Below, piece after piece: positions 1 through 7,195 of a DNA stretch of 32,018 nucleotides. The stretch comes from Caldifarciminota bacterium UBA3073. GTDB taxonomy: Bacteria; Hydrothermota; UBA3073. The notes under the pieces are model-generated. The model saw only the letters and a program-made list of their open reading frames with translations, was not told the DNA's origin and searched no databases. The position numbers and the translations under genes are program-made. Where the stretch lies: assembly GCA_002366725.1 (NCBI GenBank), contig DFBT01000085.1, forward strand, positions 1-32,018, given 5' to 3'. Each line of letters starts with the position of its first letter. The stretch's first letter is position 1.

Positions 1-27
1 ATCGTATAATTCTTCCCACCATTCCAT
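1..27 (-). CDS. Start of a second small methyltransferase gene (partial, runs off window)
   Basis: Only nine codons are visible, reading MEWWEELYD. An AAGGAGG ribosome binding site lies about six bases upstream of the ATG. The MEWW opening matches the start of the SAM methyltransferase at 7196-7936 (MEWWKSFFDEPYG), so this is probably a paralogue. It overlaps the 3' end of the preceding methyltransferase in another frame. The identity rests on very few residues plus the strong ribosome binding site. Confidence 0.45.
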
Positions 28-682
28 TATTATCCTCCTTACTCTTCCCTAAAAAGCAATAGTATCCCTTATCATCCTTCCATATCTCTATGGTCTTAAA
101 ATTCTTATAGTGGTTTCTCAAAATCTCTTTGTTGTAAATGTAATGAATCATGCCTCTTTCATTGCCCATTGTAGGAATATATATTCTTGGTGCAATCTTT
201 TTGGCAGTTTTAACAAGGCAATATCTGACCTTGTGATTTGAGTATCTCCCGGGTAAGGTCATAAAAAGAATACCCTTCGGCCTTAAAATCCTTTCAATTT
301 CTGCTATTGCGTCTTTGATCTCGTTGAGTTCTCCGTGGTGTAGAACTTGAACACTTATTATGGCATCAAAAAAATTGTCATCGTAAGGCAATCTCTCAAA
401 AACATTTCCGATTTTTAAGTTTGCCTTAAGGTTTTGCTCTCTTAGAGATTCTTTGGCTATTTTTATTCCTTCCGCTGCTATATCTATCCCATACACATTA
501 AAGCCTTGTCGCGCCAGATACACTATATGCCTGCCTGCCCCGCAACCCAAATCAAGAACTCGCCTTACATTTCTTCCCTCAAAAACCCTTGTAACTCTGT
601 CAATGTCTTGATGTGGTTTCATTATATCGTAATATTTGTAATTTTTCCCCTCTTTTTTATATATGTCATTCCACTGTTTCAT
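1..682 (-). CDS. Class I SAM-dependent methyltransferase (3' end outside window)
   Basis: From the ATG at 682 the frame stays open to the window edge, giving about 227 residues. The protein starts MKQWNDIYKKEGKNYKYYD and carries the SAM-binding motif I VLDLGCGAGRH near residue 44. Motif II/acidic GIDIAAEGIKIAKE follows, then the FDAIISVQVLHH region and the ILRPKGILFMTLPG post-motif strand. This is the Methyltransf_11/25 fold; the substrate is unknown. It lies 22 bases downstream of the SNF2 helicase stop on the same strand, so it may be co-transcribed. The reading ends close to where such proteins usually stop, and it overlaps the start of another gene at position 27. Family assignment is secure, function is not. 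Confidence 0.85.
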   Translation of the reverse strand, partial: MKQWNDIYKKEGKNYKYYDIMKPHQDIDRVTRVFEGRNVRRVLDLGCGAGRHIVYLARQGFNVYGIDIAAEGIKIAKESLREQNLKANLKIGNVFERLPYDDNFFDAIISVQVLHHGELNEIKDAIAEIERILRPKGILFMTLPGRYSNHKVRYCLVKTAKKIAPRIYIPTMGNERGMIHYIYNKEILRNHYKNFKTIEIWKDDKGYYCFLGKSKEDNNGMVGRIIR

Positions 683-704
683 TCAGACTCTTGATTTGAG
701 AGGT

Positions 705-2687
705 TTATGCTTTTCCAATTATTACCTCTACCAATTTCCTCAACTCCTCCTGTCTTGAATCGACCTTGAACTCTGTTCCATACCCCTCGATCACCGCATT
801 AAAGAGTTCTCTCTTTTTCTGGATCGTGCTATATACTCTGTCTTCAATTGAATCGTCGCTCAAAAGATTGATGGATGTGACCGGCTTTCTCTGTCCCATC
901 CTGTGAGCCCTGGAGATACGCTGCTCCAGAACCGCCGGATTCCATGGAAGTTCAATATTTATCACATACGATGCAGATTGTAGATTTAATCCAAGTCCAC
1001 CCGCATCCGTGGAGAGAAAGACCATACACTCGGGATTTTTATTAAAATTGGAAACTAACTGAGGTCTTTTCTTTGGTTTTACCCCACCCCAGAGGTATTC
1101 ATATCCTATCCCTATTTCATTAAGTAGAGTTTCTATGAGGGATGTCATTCTTTCCCACTGGCTGAAGATGAGGGCCTTATGCCCTCCCTCAATGACGATG
1201 TCGTCGAGAAGGAGTGAAAGTTCTTTGAGCTTTGCTGAATGGTTTTTTACCGTTTCCCCAACGAGCAACGTGGAATCGCATACCTCCCTCATATAGGTGA
1301 TGAGTTCGAGAAGCCTTGCAAGGTCTTCTTTGGGCCATTTATCCTTGTCTTTGTTTCTGGCATAGATACTTTTAAGTTCGCTTCTGTAAGCATCGTGAAT
1401 CATCCTCTGCACCCCGGTTAACTCAATGGTGTAGGTTTCATCGAGTCGGGGTGGAAGGTCATCCATGACTTCATCCTTTCTCCTTCTCAAAAATATCGGG
1501 GAAATCTTCTCCCTCACCTCGTCCAGTCTTTTATAGCCGGCAATCCCACCCCATTCATCCCTCTCAGTATATCTCTCCATAAATTTCCAGGCTGGGCCAA
1601 GAAGAATGGGATCGATAAATTGCACAACGGAGTAGAGTTCCTCAAGTCTGTTTTCAAGTGGGGTTCCGGTGAGAATAAAGGCATATTTGCTTCTTATACT
1701 CTTTACGGTCTGGGTGGTTTTTGCCTTCCAGTTTTTTATTCTCTGTGCCTCGTCCAAAATGACGAGGTCGGGATTCAGGGAGAGAATTTCGTCCTTGTCC
1801 CTGTAGGTTAGCTCGTAGTTGAGAATATGGAAAAAGCATTTTTCATTATATAACTTCTTCCTTTTCGCCTTGGTCCCTTCAATAACGACAGCCTTCTCGT
1901 CACAGAATTTTTCTATCTCACTCTTCCACTGGTGCTTGAGGGATGCGGGAGAGATCACCAGGACCCTCTTTACCTTTTTCAATTTCTTAAGGTATATACT
2001 GGAGGCTATAGCCTGGACGGTTTTTCCAAGTCCCATGTCATCGGCGAGTATCGCCCTCTGGGTGAGGGATAGGAATACGCTCCCAAGAAGTTGATAGGGA
2101 AAGAGGGGGTATTTGAGTTTAACAAATTTCTCTTTCCCTTTTTTAATATTCCTTACAAGCCTTTCCCTCTCCTTTTCAAGGTTTTCTTTTTCTTCGTAGC
2201 AGTTTATGTATTTCTTTACTTCATCGGTAATCTCAACCTCGTGCTGTTCCCCGAGCATTCGTTTGATGTCTTTGATAGACCCCTTGAGATATCCATCATC
2301 GGAAAAGTATTTTTCAATTATTCCTGGAATTGGTGTATTCTTCACAAGTCTTATTCGTGTGATATCACCATCGTAGGAAAGTGTAAGGAAACTCTTCTTT
2401 ACCTCTTTTTTAGCCATCCTAAATTCTTTTGGAAAATTTTTTCTAAGCCAGATAAGGGTCGCCTCTATATGTTTGCATGTTCCAAGGGCGTTTGTTTCAT
2501 AGTCCGGGCAGCTGCACCTGTTGATAAGTTCGCTGATACTCCTTATCTCAACACGATAGGTATTTCCAGATACTGACTTCACGGAGAAGAGCGAGAATAT
2601 GGGTTCGGTGCCAACATTTTTTATCATAAAACGCTGGCTTCTTCCCCTCTCTCTTCTTTTTTCTATTTCAAGTTCTTTTCCGGTCAT
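705..2687 (-). CDS. SNF2-family ATPase/helicase with N-terminal SWIM zinc finger
   Basis: Large SF2 (SNF2/RapA-like) DNA-dependent ATPase of about 660 residues. Counting from a possible upstream start at 2717, the order is: SWIM zinc finger with C68, C70, C81 and H83; Walker A LADDMGLGKT near 224-233; DEAQ box at 322-325; motif III LTGTPLEN near 349-356; then the second RecA domain with FSQWERM, STDAGGLGLNLQ and the arginine-finger block QRISRAHRMGQ. The start at 2687 was preferred because AAGGA stands at good distance before that ATG and overlap with the upstream acetyltransferase falls to 20 bases. The ATG at 2717 is the alternative. Such proteins remodel protein-DNA or RNA-polymerase complexes. 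No nuclease or methylase partner of a defence system is adjacent. Confidence 0.93.
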   Translation of the reverse strand: MTGKELEIEKRRERGRSQRFMIKNVGTEPIFSLFSVKSVSGNTYRVEIRSISELINRCSCPDYETNALGTCKHIEATLIWLRKNFPKEFRMAKKEVKKSFLTLSYDGDITRIRLVKNTPIPGIIEKYFSDDGYLKGSIKDIKRMLGEQHEVEITDEVKKYINCYEEKENLEKERERLVRNIKKGKEKFVKLKYPLFPYQLLGSVFLSLTQRAILADDMGLGKTVQAIASSIYLKKLKKVKRVLVISPASLKHQWKSEIEKFCDEKAVVIEGTKAKRKKLYNEKCFFHILNYELTYRDKDEILSLNPDLVILDEAQRIKNWKAKTTQTVKSIRSKYAFILTGTPLENRLEELYSVVQFIDPILLGPAWKFMERYTERDEWGGIAGYKRLDEVREKISPIFLRRRKDEVMDDLPPRLDETYTIELTGVQRMIHDAYRSELKSIYARNKDKDKWPKEDLARLLELITYMREVCDSTLLVGETVKNHSAKLKELSLLLDDIVIEGGHKALIFSQWERMTSLIETLLNEIGIGYEYLWGGVKPKKRPQLVSNFNKNPECMVFLSTDAGGLGLNLQSASYVINIELPWNPAVLEQRISRAHRMGQRKPVTSINLLSDDSIEDRVYSTIQKKRELFNAVIEGYGTEFKVDSRQEELRKLVEVIIGKA

Positions 2688-3240
2688 ACTTTCGTCCTTT
2701 TTCGCAATGAAATTCATTTCTCAACAAGCCGAAGCATACAATATCATAATATTTTCCGTCGGCAAAATGGGCTTGACGTCTCACACCTTCTCTCTTAAAT
2801 CCGATATGGTCAAAGAATTTGAGGGCACGCTCATTAGTAGCATAAGTCTCAAGTTCAACACGATGGATGTTTACTTCATAAAATAGCCAATACAGAACAC
2901 ATCTCATTGCATCACTCCCGTAGCCTTTATCCCAAGAGGTCTTATCACCTATACTCATTCTTAGCCAGACTGTCCGCTCAAATGAGGTCAAACCATTGAG
3001 ACGAATAAAACCGATCGGTTTATTATCTGCTTTCTTAACTATCATAAGATACACCTCATCTTCGGACTCAAGGCTATCCTTTATATCTTTTTCTTCAGTA
3101 AGGAGAGAAGAAACCAATCTTGGTGCACCGGACAATTTTCTTAACTCAGGCTCATTGTGCCATCCCTGAATTAGAGGAGCATCACTAACTTCAACGGGAC
3201 GAAGGTACACACTATTGCCTCTCAGATATGGATTCTGCAT
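2668..3240 (-). CDS. GNAT-family N-acetyltransferase (RimJ/RimL type)
   Basis: 190-residue single-domain acetyltransferase. The N-terminus NSVYLRPVEVSDAPLIQGWHN is the typical first strand and helix of RimJ/RimL-like GNATs. The acetyl-CoA region follows as IGDKTSWDKGYGSDAMRCVL, with a degenerate Q/R-x-x-G-x-G/A loop, and the C-terminal NIHRVELETYATNERALKFFDHIGFKREG block is characteristic. AAGGAT precedes the ATG. It starts 12 bases after the carbon-nitrogen hydrolase and overlaps the SNF2 gene, so the three genes look co-transcribed. The acceptor (protein N-terminus, antibiotic or small amine) cannot be told from sequence. Confidence 0.88.
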   Translation of the reverse strand: MQNPYLRGNSVYLRPVEVSDAPLIQGWHNEPELRKLSGAPRLVSSLLTEEKDIKDSLESEDEVYLMIVKKADNKPIGFIRLNGLTSFERTVWLRMSIGDKTSWDKGYGSDAMRCVLYWLFYEVNIHRVELETYATNERALKFFDHIGFKREGVRRQAHFADGKYYDIVCFGLLRNEFHCEKGRKYDRKRT

Positions 3241-3252
3241 AACATCCTTCTT

Positions 3253-4035
3253 TCATTGAGATTTATTTGGAAGCTCATAAAATAGGATGGATGGTTTTCC
3301 AATTCTGCTTTGTCTCAAGATTTCCCCGTCAGCCGACACTACTAATGAGCCGCCAAAACTGGCACCTTCTTCCATTGTTTCAAAAGAATTAACCAAAAAA
3401 GAGGTAATACCAATCTTTGCAACCTGCTGGGTATATGCCAATTTTTCCTCTTTTTCCCATCGGTCTTGGTCATAGGTCTGGTTTTCGAAGCATCTGTCCA
3501 TTGGAATGATTAAATAGCAAGGTTTTGCTTTCTGTATCATAGAAATAACTTGCTTATCCCACATATCTCCACAGATTGCAAATCCTATTTTGCCAAATGG
3601 TGTGGAAACTGCAGTAAAAGTAGAACCTTCCATGTATAAATCTTTTGGGACACCTCGGCTGTGCCACTGGGGATTAATCCTTCGATATTTAAGTATAATT
3701 TTACCTCTATTATTAAATAGTATAGCCGTATCATATAGTCTTTCATATTCTTTTTCTAAAAGTCCTATTGCTATATAGAGGTTATGGGATTCAGCAAAAG
3801 CTCCAATTGCGGTGGTCATTTCTCCGGGAATTTCTACCGCAAGTTTAATATCGGACTCATACTGCTCGGTTGGGAGTCCTGTAAGTGCACATTCGGGGAA
3901 GATAACAAGTCCACATCCCTCATTATGGCATCTTTCCACAATTTGCATTGAGCGTGAAAAGTTCTGTTTCCTATCAGAAGATACCAATAGTGATACTAAT
4001 GCTACTTTAGGTTGCAGTTTCCCTTTCATAACCAT
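3253..4035 (-). CDS. Carbon-nitrogen hydrolase (nitrilase superfamily amidohydrolase)
   Basis: 260 residues, the usual size for a stand-alone nitrilase-superfamily amidase. The catalytic triad is visible: Glu48 in VIFPECALTG, Lys116 in IILKYRRINP and Cys155 in GFAICGDMW. The family hydrolyses C-N bonds in amides, carbamoyl groups or omega-amido acids in the cytoplasm; no signal peptide is seen. It is the first gene of a tight block with a GNAT acetyltransferase and the SNF2 ATPase. The specific substrate is not deducible. The MVMKGK start could also begin at the second methionine. Confidence 0.88.
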   Translation of the reverse strand: MVMKGKLQPKVALVSLLVSSDRKQNFSRSMQIVERCHNEGCGLVIFPECALTGLPTEQYESDIKLAVEIPGEMTTAIGAFAESHNLYIAIGLLEKEYERLYDTAILFNNRGKIILKYRRINPQWHSRGVPKDLYMEGSTFTAVSTPFGKIGFAICGDMWDKQVISMIQKAKPCYLIIPMDRCFENQTYDQDRWEKEEKLAYTQQVAKIGITSFLVNSFETMEEGASFGGSLVVSADGEILRQSRIGKPSILFYELPNKSQ

Positions 4036-4080
4036 TCCATAAGTACTTACCTATGAAAAAGTACCTTCGGCGATTTTTAG

Positions 4081-4127
4081 AACACAGATATTTACATCTG
4101 TCTGATTGCCGTCAGGCAAGTTGTGTT
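4081..4127. other. Intergenic multi-hairpin element
   Basis: Between the nitrilase and the next acetyltransferase, outer arms AACACA and TGTGTT enclose two small hairpins. One is CAGAT/ATCTG and the other TTGCC/GGCAA with a four-base loop. On the minus strand it lies directly after the 4139-4921 gene, so it may act in 3'-end formation, though there is no U-tract. The ACACAGAT core also resembles the dispersed repeat family seen elsewhere in the window. Confidence 0.4.
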
Positions 4128-4138
4128 ATGCGAAACAT

Positions 4139-4921
4139 TTATTTTAACCGTATAACCGAGTTTTTCGTACACTCTTTAAAATTAGATCTCTCGTAAAAAT
4201 TTCTCAATCTCTCACTCGATTGCAAAAGAACAAACCTTACTCCTTGCTTTCCACATTCAATCCTGATGGCATCTAACAATATCCTTCCCAATCCACATCC
4301 ACGACATTCTTCTTCAATCTCTACTTCAAACAATCTACAGTATTCATCAAAGCAAGCACAATAAATCCATCCTACTATCTTTTGGTTTCTTAATAGCCAA
4401 TAAGGTTTAAATATTTTGATAAAATTTAATTTAAGTGGCTTTAATCTTTGGAACCATTCTTCCTCAAAGTAACTTCTTGTTTTTTGTTGGTGATGGAACC
4501 ATTCTATGTATTCACTTTCAGAGGGTGAATATAATGTAAGTTCTGATGAGAGGTTTTTATCTACTGTCGGTGAATAAAAGAAGATTACTGTCGTCAAGTT
4601 GTAGCCCATCTTTGAAAGAAAACTGTTCCATATTCCCTCATATAAAGCAGGAGGGTAAATATCGTAACGATCAGGTCTTTCTAATTTCTTTTTTTTGTGG
4701 ATGTTCTCAACCTGTTCTACCATTTCGCTAAAAGATTTAAAATCAGAGATTTTTGCTCCGACTACACGATTGAAATCTCCGCCCCAGGGTACGGACTTAT
4801 TGTAGATATAAATGAAATTTCTATATTCTACCGCTTTTCCTCCAAGCGCTTTTGAATATTCTATTTCAGAGTGGAGTGCCTTTTCGTCCCAATTCATTCT
4901 CTCCATCATTTGTTTCATCAT
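4139..4921 (-). CDS. GNAT-family acetyltransferase with long N-terminal domain
   Basis: 260 residues, longer than a minimal GNAT. The C-terminal third has the acetyl-CoA signature FEVEIEEECRGCGLGRILLDAI (R/Q-x-x-G-x-G/A loop) followed by GVRFVLLQSSERLRNFYERSNF, the usual last strand and helix. Residues 1-130 form a poorly recognisable domain that may be a second, degenerate GNAT half. An AGGGGG ribosome binding site precedes the ATG. The gene stands alone, downstream of a truncated methyltransferase. The substrate is unknown. Confidence 0.82.
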   Translation of the reverse strand: MMKQMMERMNWDEKALHSEIEYSKALGGKAVEYRNFIYIYNKSVPWGGDFNRVVGAKISDFKSFSEMVEQVENIHKKKKLERPDRYDIYPPALYEGIWNSFLSKMGYNLTTVIFFYSPTVDKNLSSELTLYSPSESEYIEWFHHQQKTRSYFEEEWFQRLKPLKLNFIKIFKPYWLLRNQKIVGWIYCACFDEYCRLFEVEIEEECRGCGLGRILLDAIRIECGKQGVRFVLLQSSERLRNFYERSNFKECTKNSVIRLK

Positions 4922-4948
4922 TTTCTACCCCCTAATAAGCAATTTCGC

Positions 4949-5218
4949 CTAGCGCTCCCAGCATAAAAGAAGCTTTTGCAAAGCAAAAATTTGGGTGACC
5001 ACCGTAAGGTACGGACCTCTTATGCTGTGATCAATGTGCCAACCAAATGTGCCAGTTCCTGCCCCCAAATCCAGAACCGTGTATTCTGGCTTGAGCCAAT
5101 GGTTGAAGACAAATTTCGCCGTCTCCAGATGCATTCTGGAGTCTCTATGGGTCTTATCGTAAAATTTTGCAATCCTTAGGAGCCTGCAAGCACTAACTCT
5201 GTATCTAACACTTCTATT
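4949..5218 (-). pseudogene. Remnant of a SAM-dependent methyltransferase
   Basis: The frame opens after a TAG at 5219-5221 and gives about 90 codons. It reads through FYDKTHRDSRMHLETAKFVF and VLDLGAGTGTFGWH (SAM motif I) and then degenerates to a TAG at 4949. The homology begins before the first ATG (5134), no good start codon is in frame upstream, and the whole catalytic half is missing. It is therefore read as a 5' fragment of a methyltransferase. It lies directly downstream of an ArsR gene and behind the second copy of the ArsR operator, so the intact ancestor was probably ArsR-controlled. Confidence 0.65.
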
Positions 5219-5223
5219 CTATC

Positions 5224-5241
5224 ATTCTAACATTTTAGAAT
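5224..5241. promoter_or_regulatory. ArsR-type palindromic operator, copy 2
   Basis: Perfect 7-4-7 inverted repeat ATTCTAA-CATT-TTAGAAT. It lies between the ArsR stop codon and the methyltransferase remnant. It is identical, including one flanking base on each side, to the copy upstream of the ArsR gene. Winged-helix ArsR dimers bind AT-rich dyads of this size; the binding itself is inferred. Confidence 0.7.
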
Positions 5242-5260
5242 CATGGAATGAAGTCTTGTC

Positions 5261-5602
5261 TTATACCTCATGCTCAACGCCTTTGAAGGAGCGTTTCACA
5301 AATAAGTTTAATGAGTTCATAATCGATTTCAGTTCCTTTGGGTATTTTATCCAGTAGATGGTTCCTTTTTCTTGAGTTTCATATCTTACGATTTCCAGGC
5401 TCTTAAGTTTAGAAAGGTGATAACAGGTAGCCGATTTGGAGCGGTGAATAGCCTCAGAAATCTCAGATAAGGGCAATGGTCCCTTTTTCAAGAGTATGTC
5501 TATTATGGAAAATTTTGCTGGGTTCCCTATTGCACTTGCTACTCTTGATTCACGATAAAGAATCTCCTTCATCGGACGTTTCCTTACCATCTCTTTTCCC
5601 AT
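5261..5602 (-). CDS. ArsR-family winged-helix transcriptional regulator
   Basis: 113 residues. The core AIGNPAKFSIIDILLKKGPLPLSEISEAI is the ArsR/SmtB helix-turn-helix entry, the recognition helix is RSKSATCYHLSKLKSLEIV, and the beta wing is YETQEKGTIYWIKYP. No CxC metal motif of ArsR/CadC type is present in helix 3 (one Cys at SATCYH), so the effector is unclear. The AAGGAG ribosome binding site is well placed before ATG 5602. A perfect palindrome sits 28 bases upstream of the ATG and an identical one just after the stop, pointing to autoregulation and control of the downstream methyltransferase (now a remnant). Confidence 0.9.
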   Translation of the reverse strand: MGKEMVRKRPMKEILYRESRVASAIGNPAKFSIIDILLKKGPLPLSEISEAIHRSKSATCYHLSKLKSLEIVRYETQEKGTIYWIKYPKELKSIMNSLNLFVKRSFKGVEHEV

Positions 5603-5629
5603 AATTTCTCCTTATTTTATTGTTTTAAC

Positions 5630-5647
5630 ATTCTAACATTTTAGAAT
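5630..5647. promoter_or_regulatory. ArsR-type palindromic operator, copy 1
   Basis: Perfect inverted repeat ATTCTAA-CATT-TTAGAAT, 28 bases upstream of the ArsR start codon. On the minus strand it contains TAAAAT, which could serve as a -10 box, so repressor binding would block transcription. The same 18 bases recur at 5224-5241. Confidence 0.7.
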
Positions 5648-5795
5648 CTTCGAATGGATGTAAAACCCTGACTTTCCTTCAAAAATTGACTCCTTATTCT
5701 CTATTTATCGTACTTTTGTCACAAAAGATACTATAGAGCAATCAATCACTCTCTGACTCGAAGTTCTTCCCGCTTATCATAGGATTTGTGCTTAT

Positions 5796-6563
5796 TTATT
5801 TTCTGGCAATTACTATTAACCTGTGAGACTGAGGTTTATATTCCTCATAAGGAGATTCTATACTTCCGTATGCTTTGAGGAATTGTATTCCAGCAGTATT
5901 TAGCATATCCCTGATTTCAGGGAGGGTATAAATTCTCGTAAATTCCCAACCTAATTCTCCTTTAAGTATATTCATCCTGCTATCTTTGTCAATGAAGAAG
6001 AATCTACCTCCTAATCTCCCATTTTCTGCATCAAATTCATCCTTTATGAACACATATCCATTATCAACCTTGCACCATTTATTACCTAAATTCTCTCTTA
6101 TTCGATAAGGATTTGACAAGTCAAATAGAAGTCTTCCATTAGGTTTTAATGCCATTTTTATCTTTTTCAAAAGTTTGAGATTCTCCTTATCATCAAAAAA
6201 GCCAAAGGTTCCGCTCATTAGAATACAGTATTCAAATTCAGAACAAAAGTCAATCTTTCTCATATCTTTGGGGAGATATTCTACTTCAAGTTTTTCTTCT
6301 CTTGCCTTGTTTCTGGAATATTCTACAAGCGATGATGCAATCTCAACACCTACACATCTTATCCCTTCCTTTGCCAGCAGTCTTATATGCTCACCACTCC
6401 CGCAACCAAGGTCAAGAAGTGATTCCCCCCTTTTTATATCGAGAACCTTTATAATAAACACTACCGCCTTTTTATCATAATCGTCGATTCCCGGTATGGT
6501 CTGGCGATGTTTCACCCTCCAGAAATAAGCCCACCAGTTCCAGTTTCTCTCAATTATATCCAT
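5796..6563 (-). CDS. Class I SAM-dependent methyltransferase
   Basis: 255 residues with the Rossmann methyltransferase core: motif I SLLDLGCGSGEHIRLLAKEGI near 48-68, motif II VGVEIASSLVEYSRNKA, FDFCSEFEYCILMSGTFGFFDDKENL and the post-I strand LKPNGRLLFDLSNPY. The C-terminal half (KDSRMNILKGELGWEFTRIYTLPEIRDMLNTAGI) matches small Methyltransf_25 proteins. It begins six bases after the archaemetzincin stop, so the two are one transcription unit. It is a close paralogue in layout of the gene at 7196-7936 (SFGFFEEEN versus TFGFFDDKEN). The substrate is unknown. Confidence 0.88.
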   Translation of the reverse strand: MDIIERNWNWWAYFWRVKHRQTIPGIDDYDKKAVVFIIKVLDIKRGESLLDLGCGSGEHIRLLAKEGIRCVGVEIASSLVEYSRNKAREEKLEVEYLPKDMRKIDFCSEFEYCILMSGTFGFFDDKENLKLLKKIKMALKPNGRLLFDLSNPYRIRENLGNKWCKVDNGYVFIKDEFDAENGRLGGRFFFIDKDSRMNILKGELGWEFTRIYTLPEIRDMLNTAGIQFLKAYGSIESPYEEYKPQSHRLIVIARK

Positions 6564-6569
6564 ATTGCC

Positions 6570-7094
6570 TTATTCTTGAAGTTGCAATTTTCTTACACAT
6601 TCAGGACAGAATTTGGAGTCCTTGTAATCTGTATCCCGAAGGCTGTTTGAGAAATGCATAACACACCCTGGGTTTGCACAATGCAAAAGTCCATAAAGAT
6701 GACCAAGTTCGTGAACTGCTTCCTTCAGTGCCCTTTCATAGAAAAGATTGGTATCGGGTGGAAGACCGTAAAATTCCTGCCTCAGTCGAGAGAGTGAGAT
6801 TATGCCAGTCTTCCCTCTTATTCCTTCCGCTTCACCAAATATGAAATTAAGTCCTGGAACCCATAAGTCAGAATCTATAACACCCAATACTTTATCATAA
6901 CCATTTACCGAATCAGAGATTGACTTAACAATGGGTGTTGCATAGTATTGGTTCCTTTTCGGGTTATATGCAGACCCGGGCACATCGAGCTCTGATTCAA
7001 TTACAACTTCTCTCGCAAGCCTCACCTTGAGCGAGTCCTTGAGATACTCAAGTATATTTGCCTCAATTTCACCCACCGGAACCAATGCAATCAT
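6570..7094 (-). CDS. Archaemetzincin family zinc metalloprotease
   Basis: 174 residues, the normal size for archaemetzincins. The signature is clear: zinc ligands in H128-E129-x-x-H132-x-x-G-x-x-H138, followed by C139, C144, M146 (Met-turn) and a C163-x-x-C166 pair about 16 residues later that forms a second zinc site. The N-terminal strand IALVPVGEI and the DSDLWVPGLNFIFGEAEG segment (FGEA before the active-site helix) also fit. It has no signal peptide and so acts in the cytoplasm. It is the first gene of a pair with a SAM methyltransferase. No ribosome binding site precedes ATG 7094, but a TATAAT box lies only 15 bases upstream, so translation may be from a very short leader. Confidence 0.92.
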   Translation of the reverse strand: MIALVPVGEIEANILEYLKDSLKVRLAREVVIESELDVPGSAYNPKRNQYYATPIVKSISDSVNGYDKVLGVIDSDLWVPGLNFIFGEAEGIRGKTGIISLSRLRQEFYGLPPDTNLFYERALKEAVHELGHLYGLLHCANPGCVMHFSNSLRDTDYKDSKFCPECVRKLQLQE

Positions 7095-7109
7095 ATTCGC
7101 TGTAATGAG

Positions 7110-7139
7110 ATTATAACAGGGATTTTCAAGAGATTTAAA
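7110..7139 (-). promoter_or_regulatory. Possible promoter of the archaemetzincin-methyltransferase pair
   Basis: A perfect TATAAT stands at 7110-7115 on the minus strand, with TTTAAA 18 bases further upstream as a weak -35. The predicted transcript would start around 7103, leaving roughly eight bases before the ATG. This fits the missing ribosome binding site. Confidence 0.4.
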
Positions 7140-7175
7140 AGAGATTTTAGATTACAAAAACCATTTGTTTCTTAC

Positions 7176-7189
7176 CCGCCTACGGGCGG
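7176..7189. other. Short GC-rich hairpin after a methyltransferase gene
   Basis: CCGCC-TACG-GGCGG forms a compact stem in otherwise AT-rich DNA, just past the stop at 7196. There is no T-run behind it, so it could be an mRNA 3' stabiliser or a small mobile repeat rather than a classic terminator. Confidence 0.35.
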
Positions 7190-7195
7190 CGCAAG

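Noticed and set aside
2091..2576. Plus-strand open frame of about 160 codons opposite the SNF2 gene
   Set aside because: The Phe-rich translation mirrors Lys/Glu-rich coding on the other strand. The SWIM and helicase motifs are on the minus strand.
705..2687. DISARM- or DND-type defence system around the SNF2 helicase
   Set aside because: No PLD nuclease, DUF1998 gene, DNA methylase with a target-recognition domain or Dnd gene is adjacent. The neighbouring methyltransferases are small-molecule types and the PLD gene is 27 kb away.
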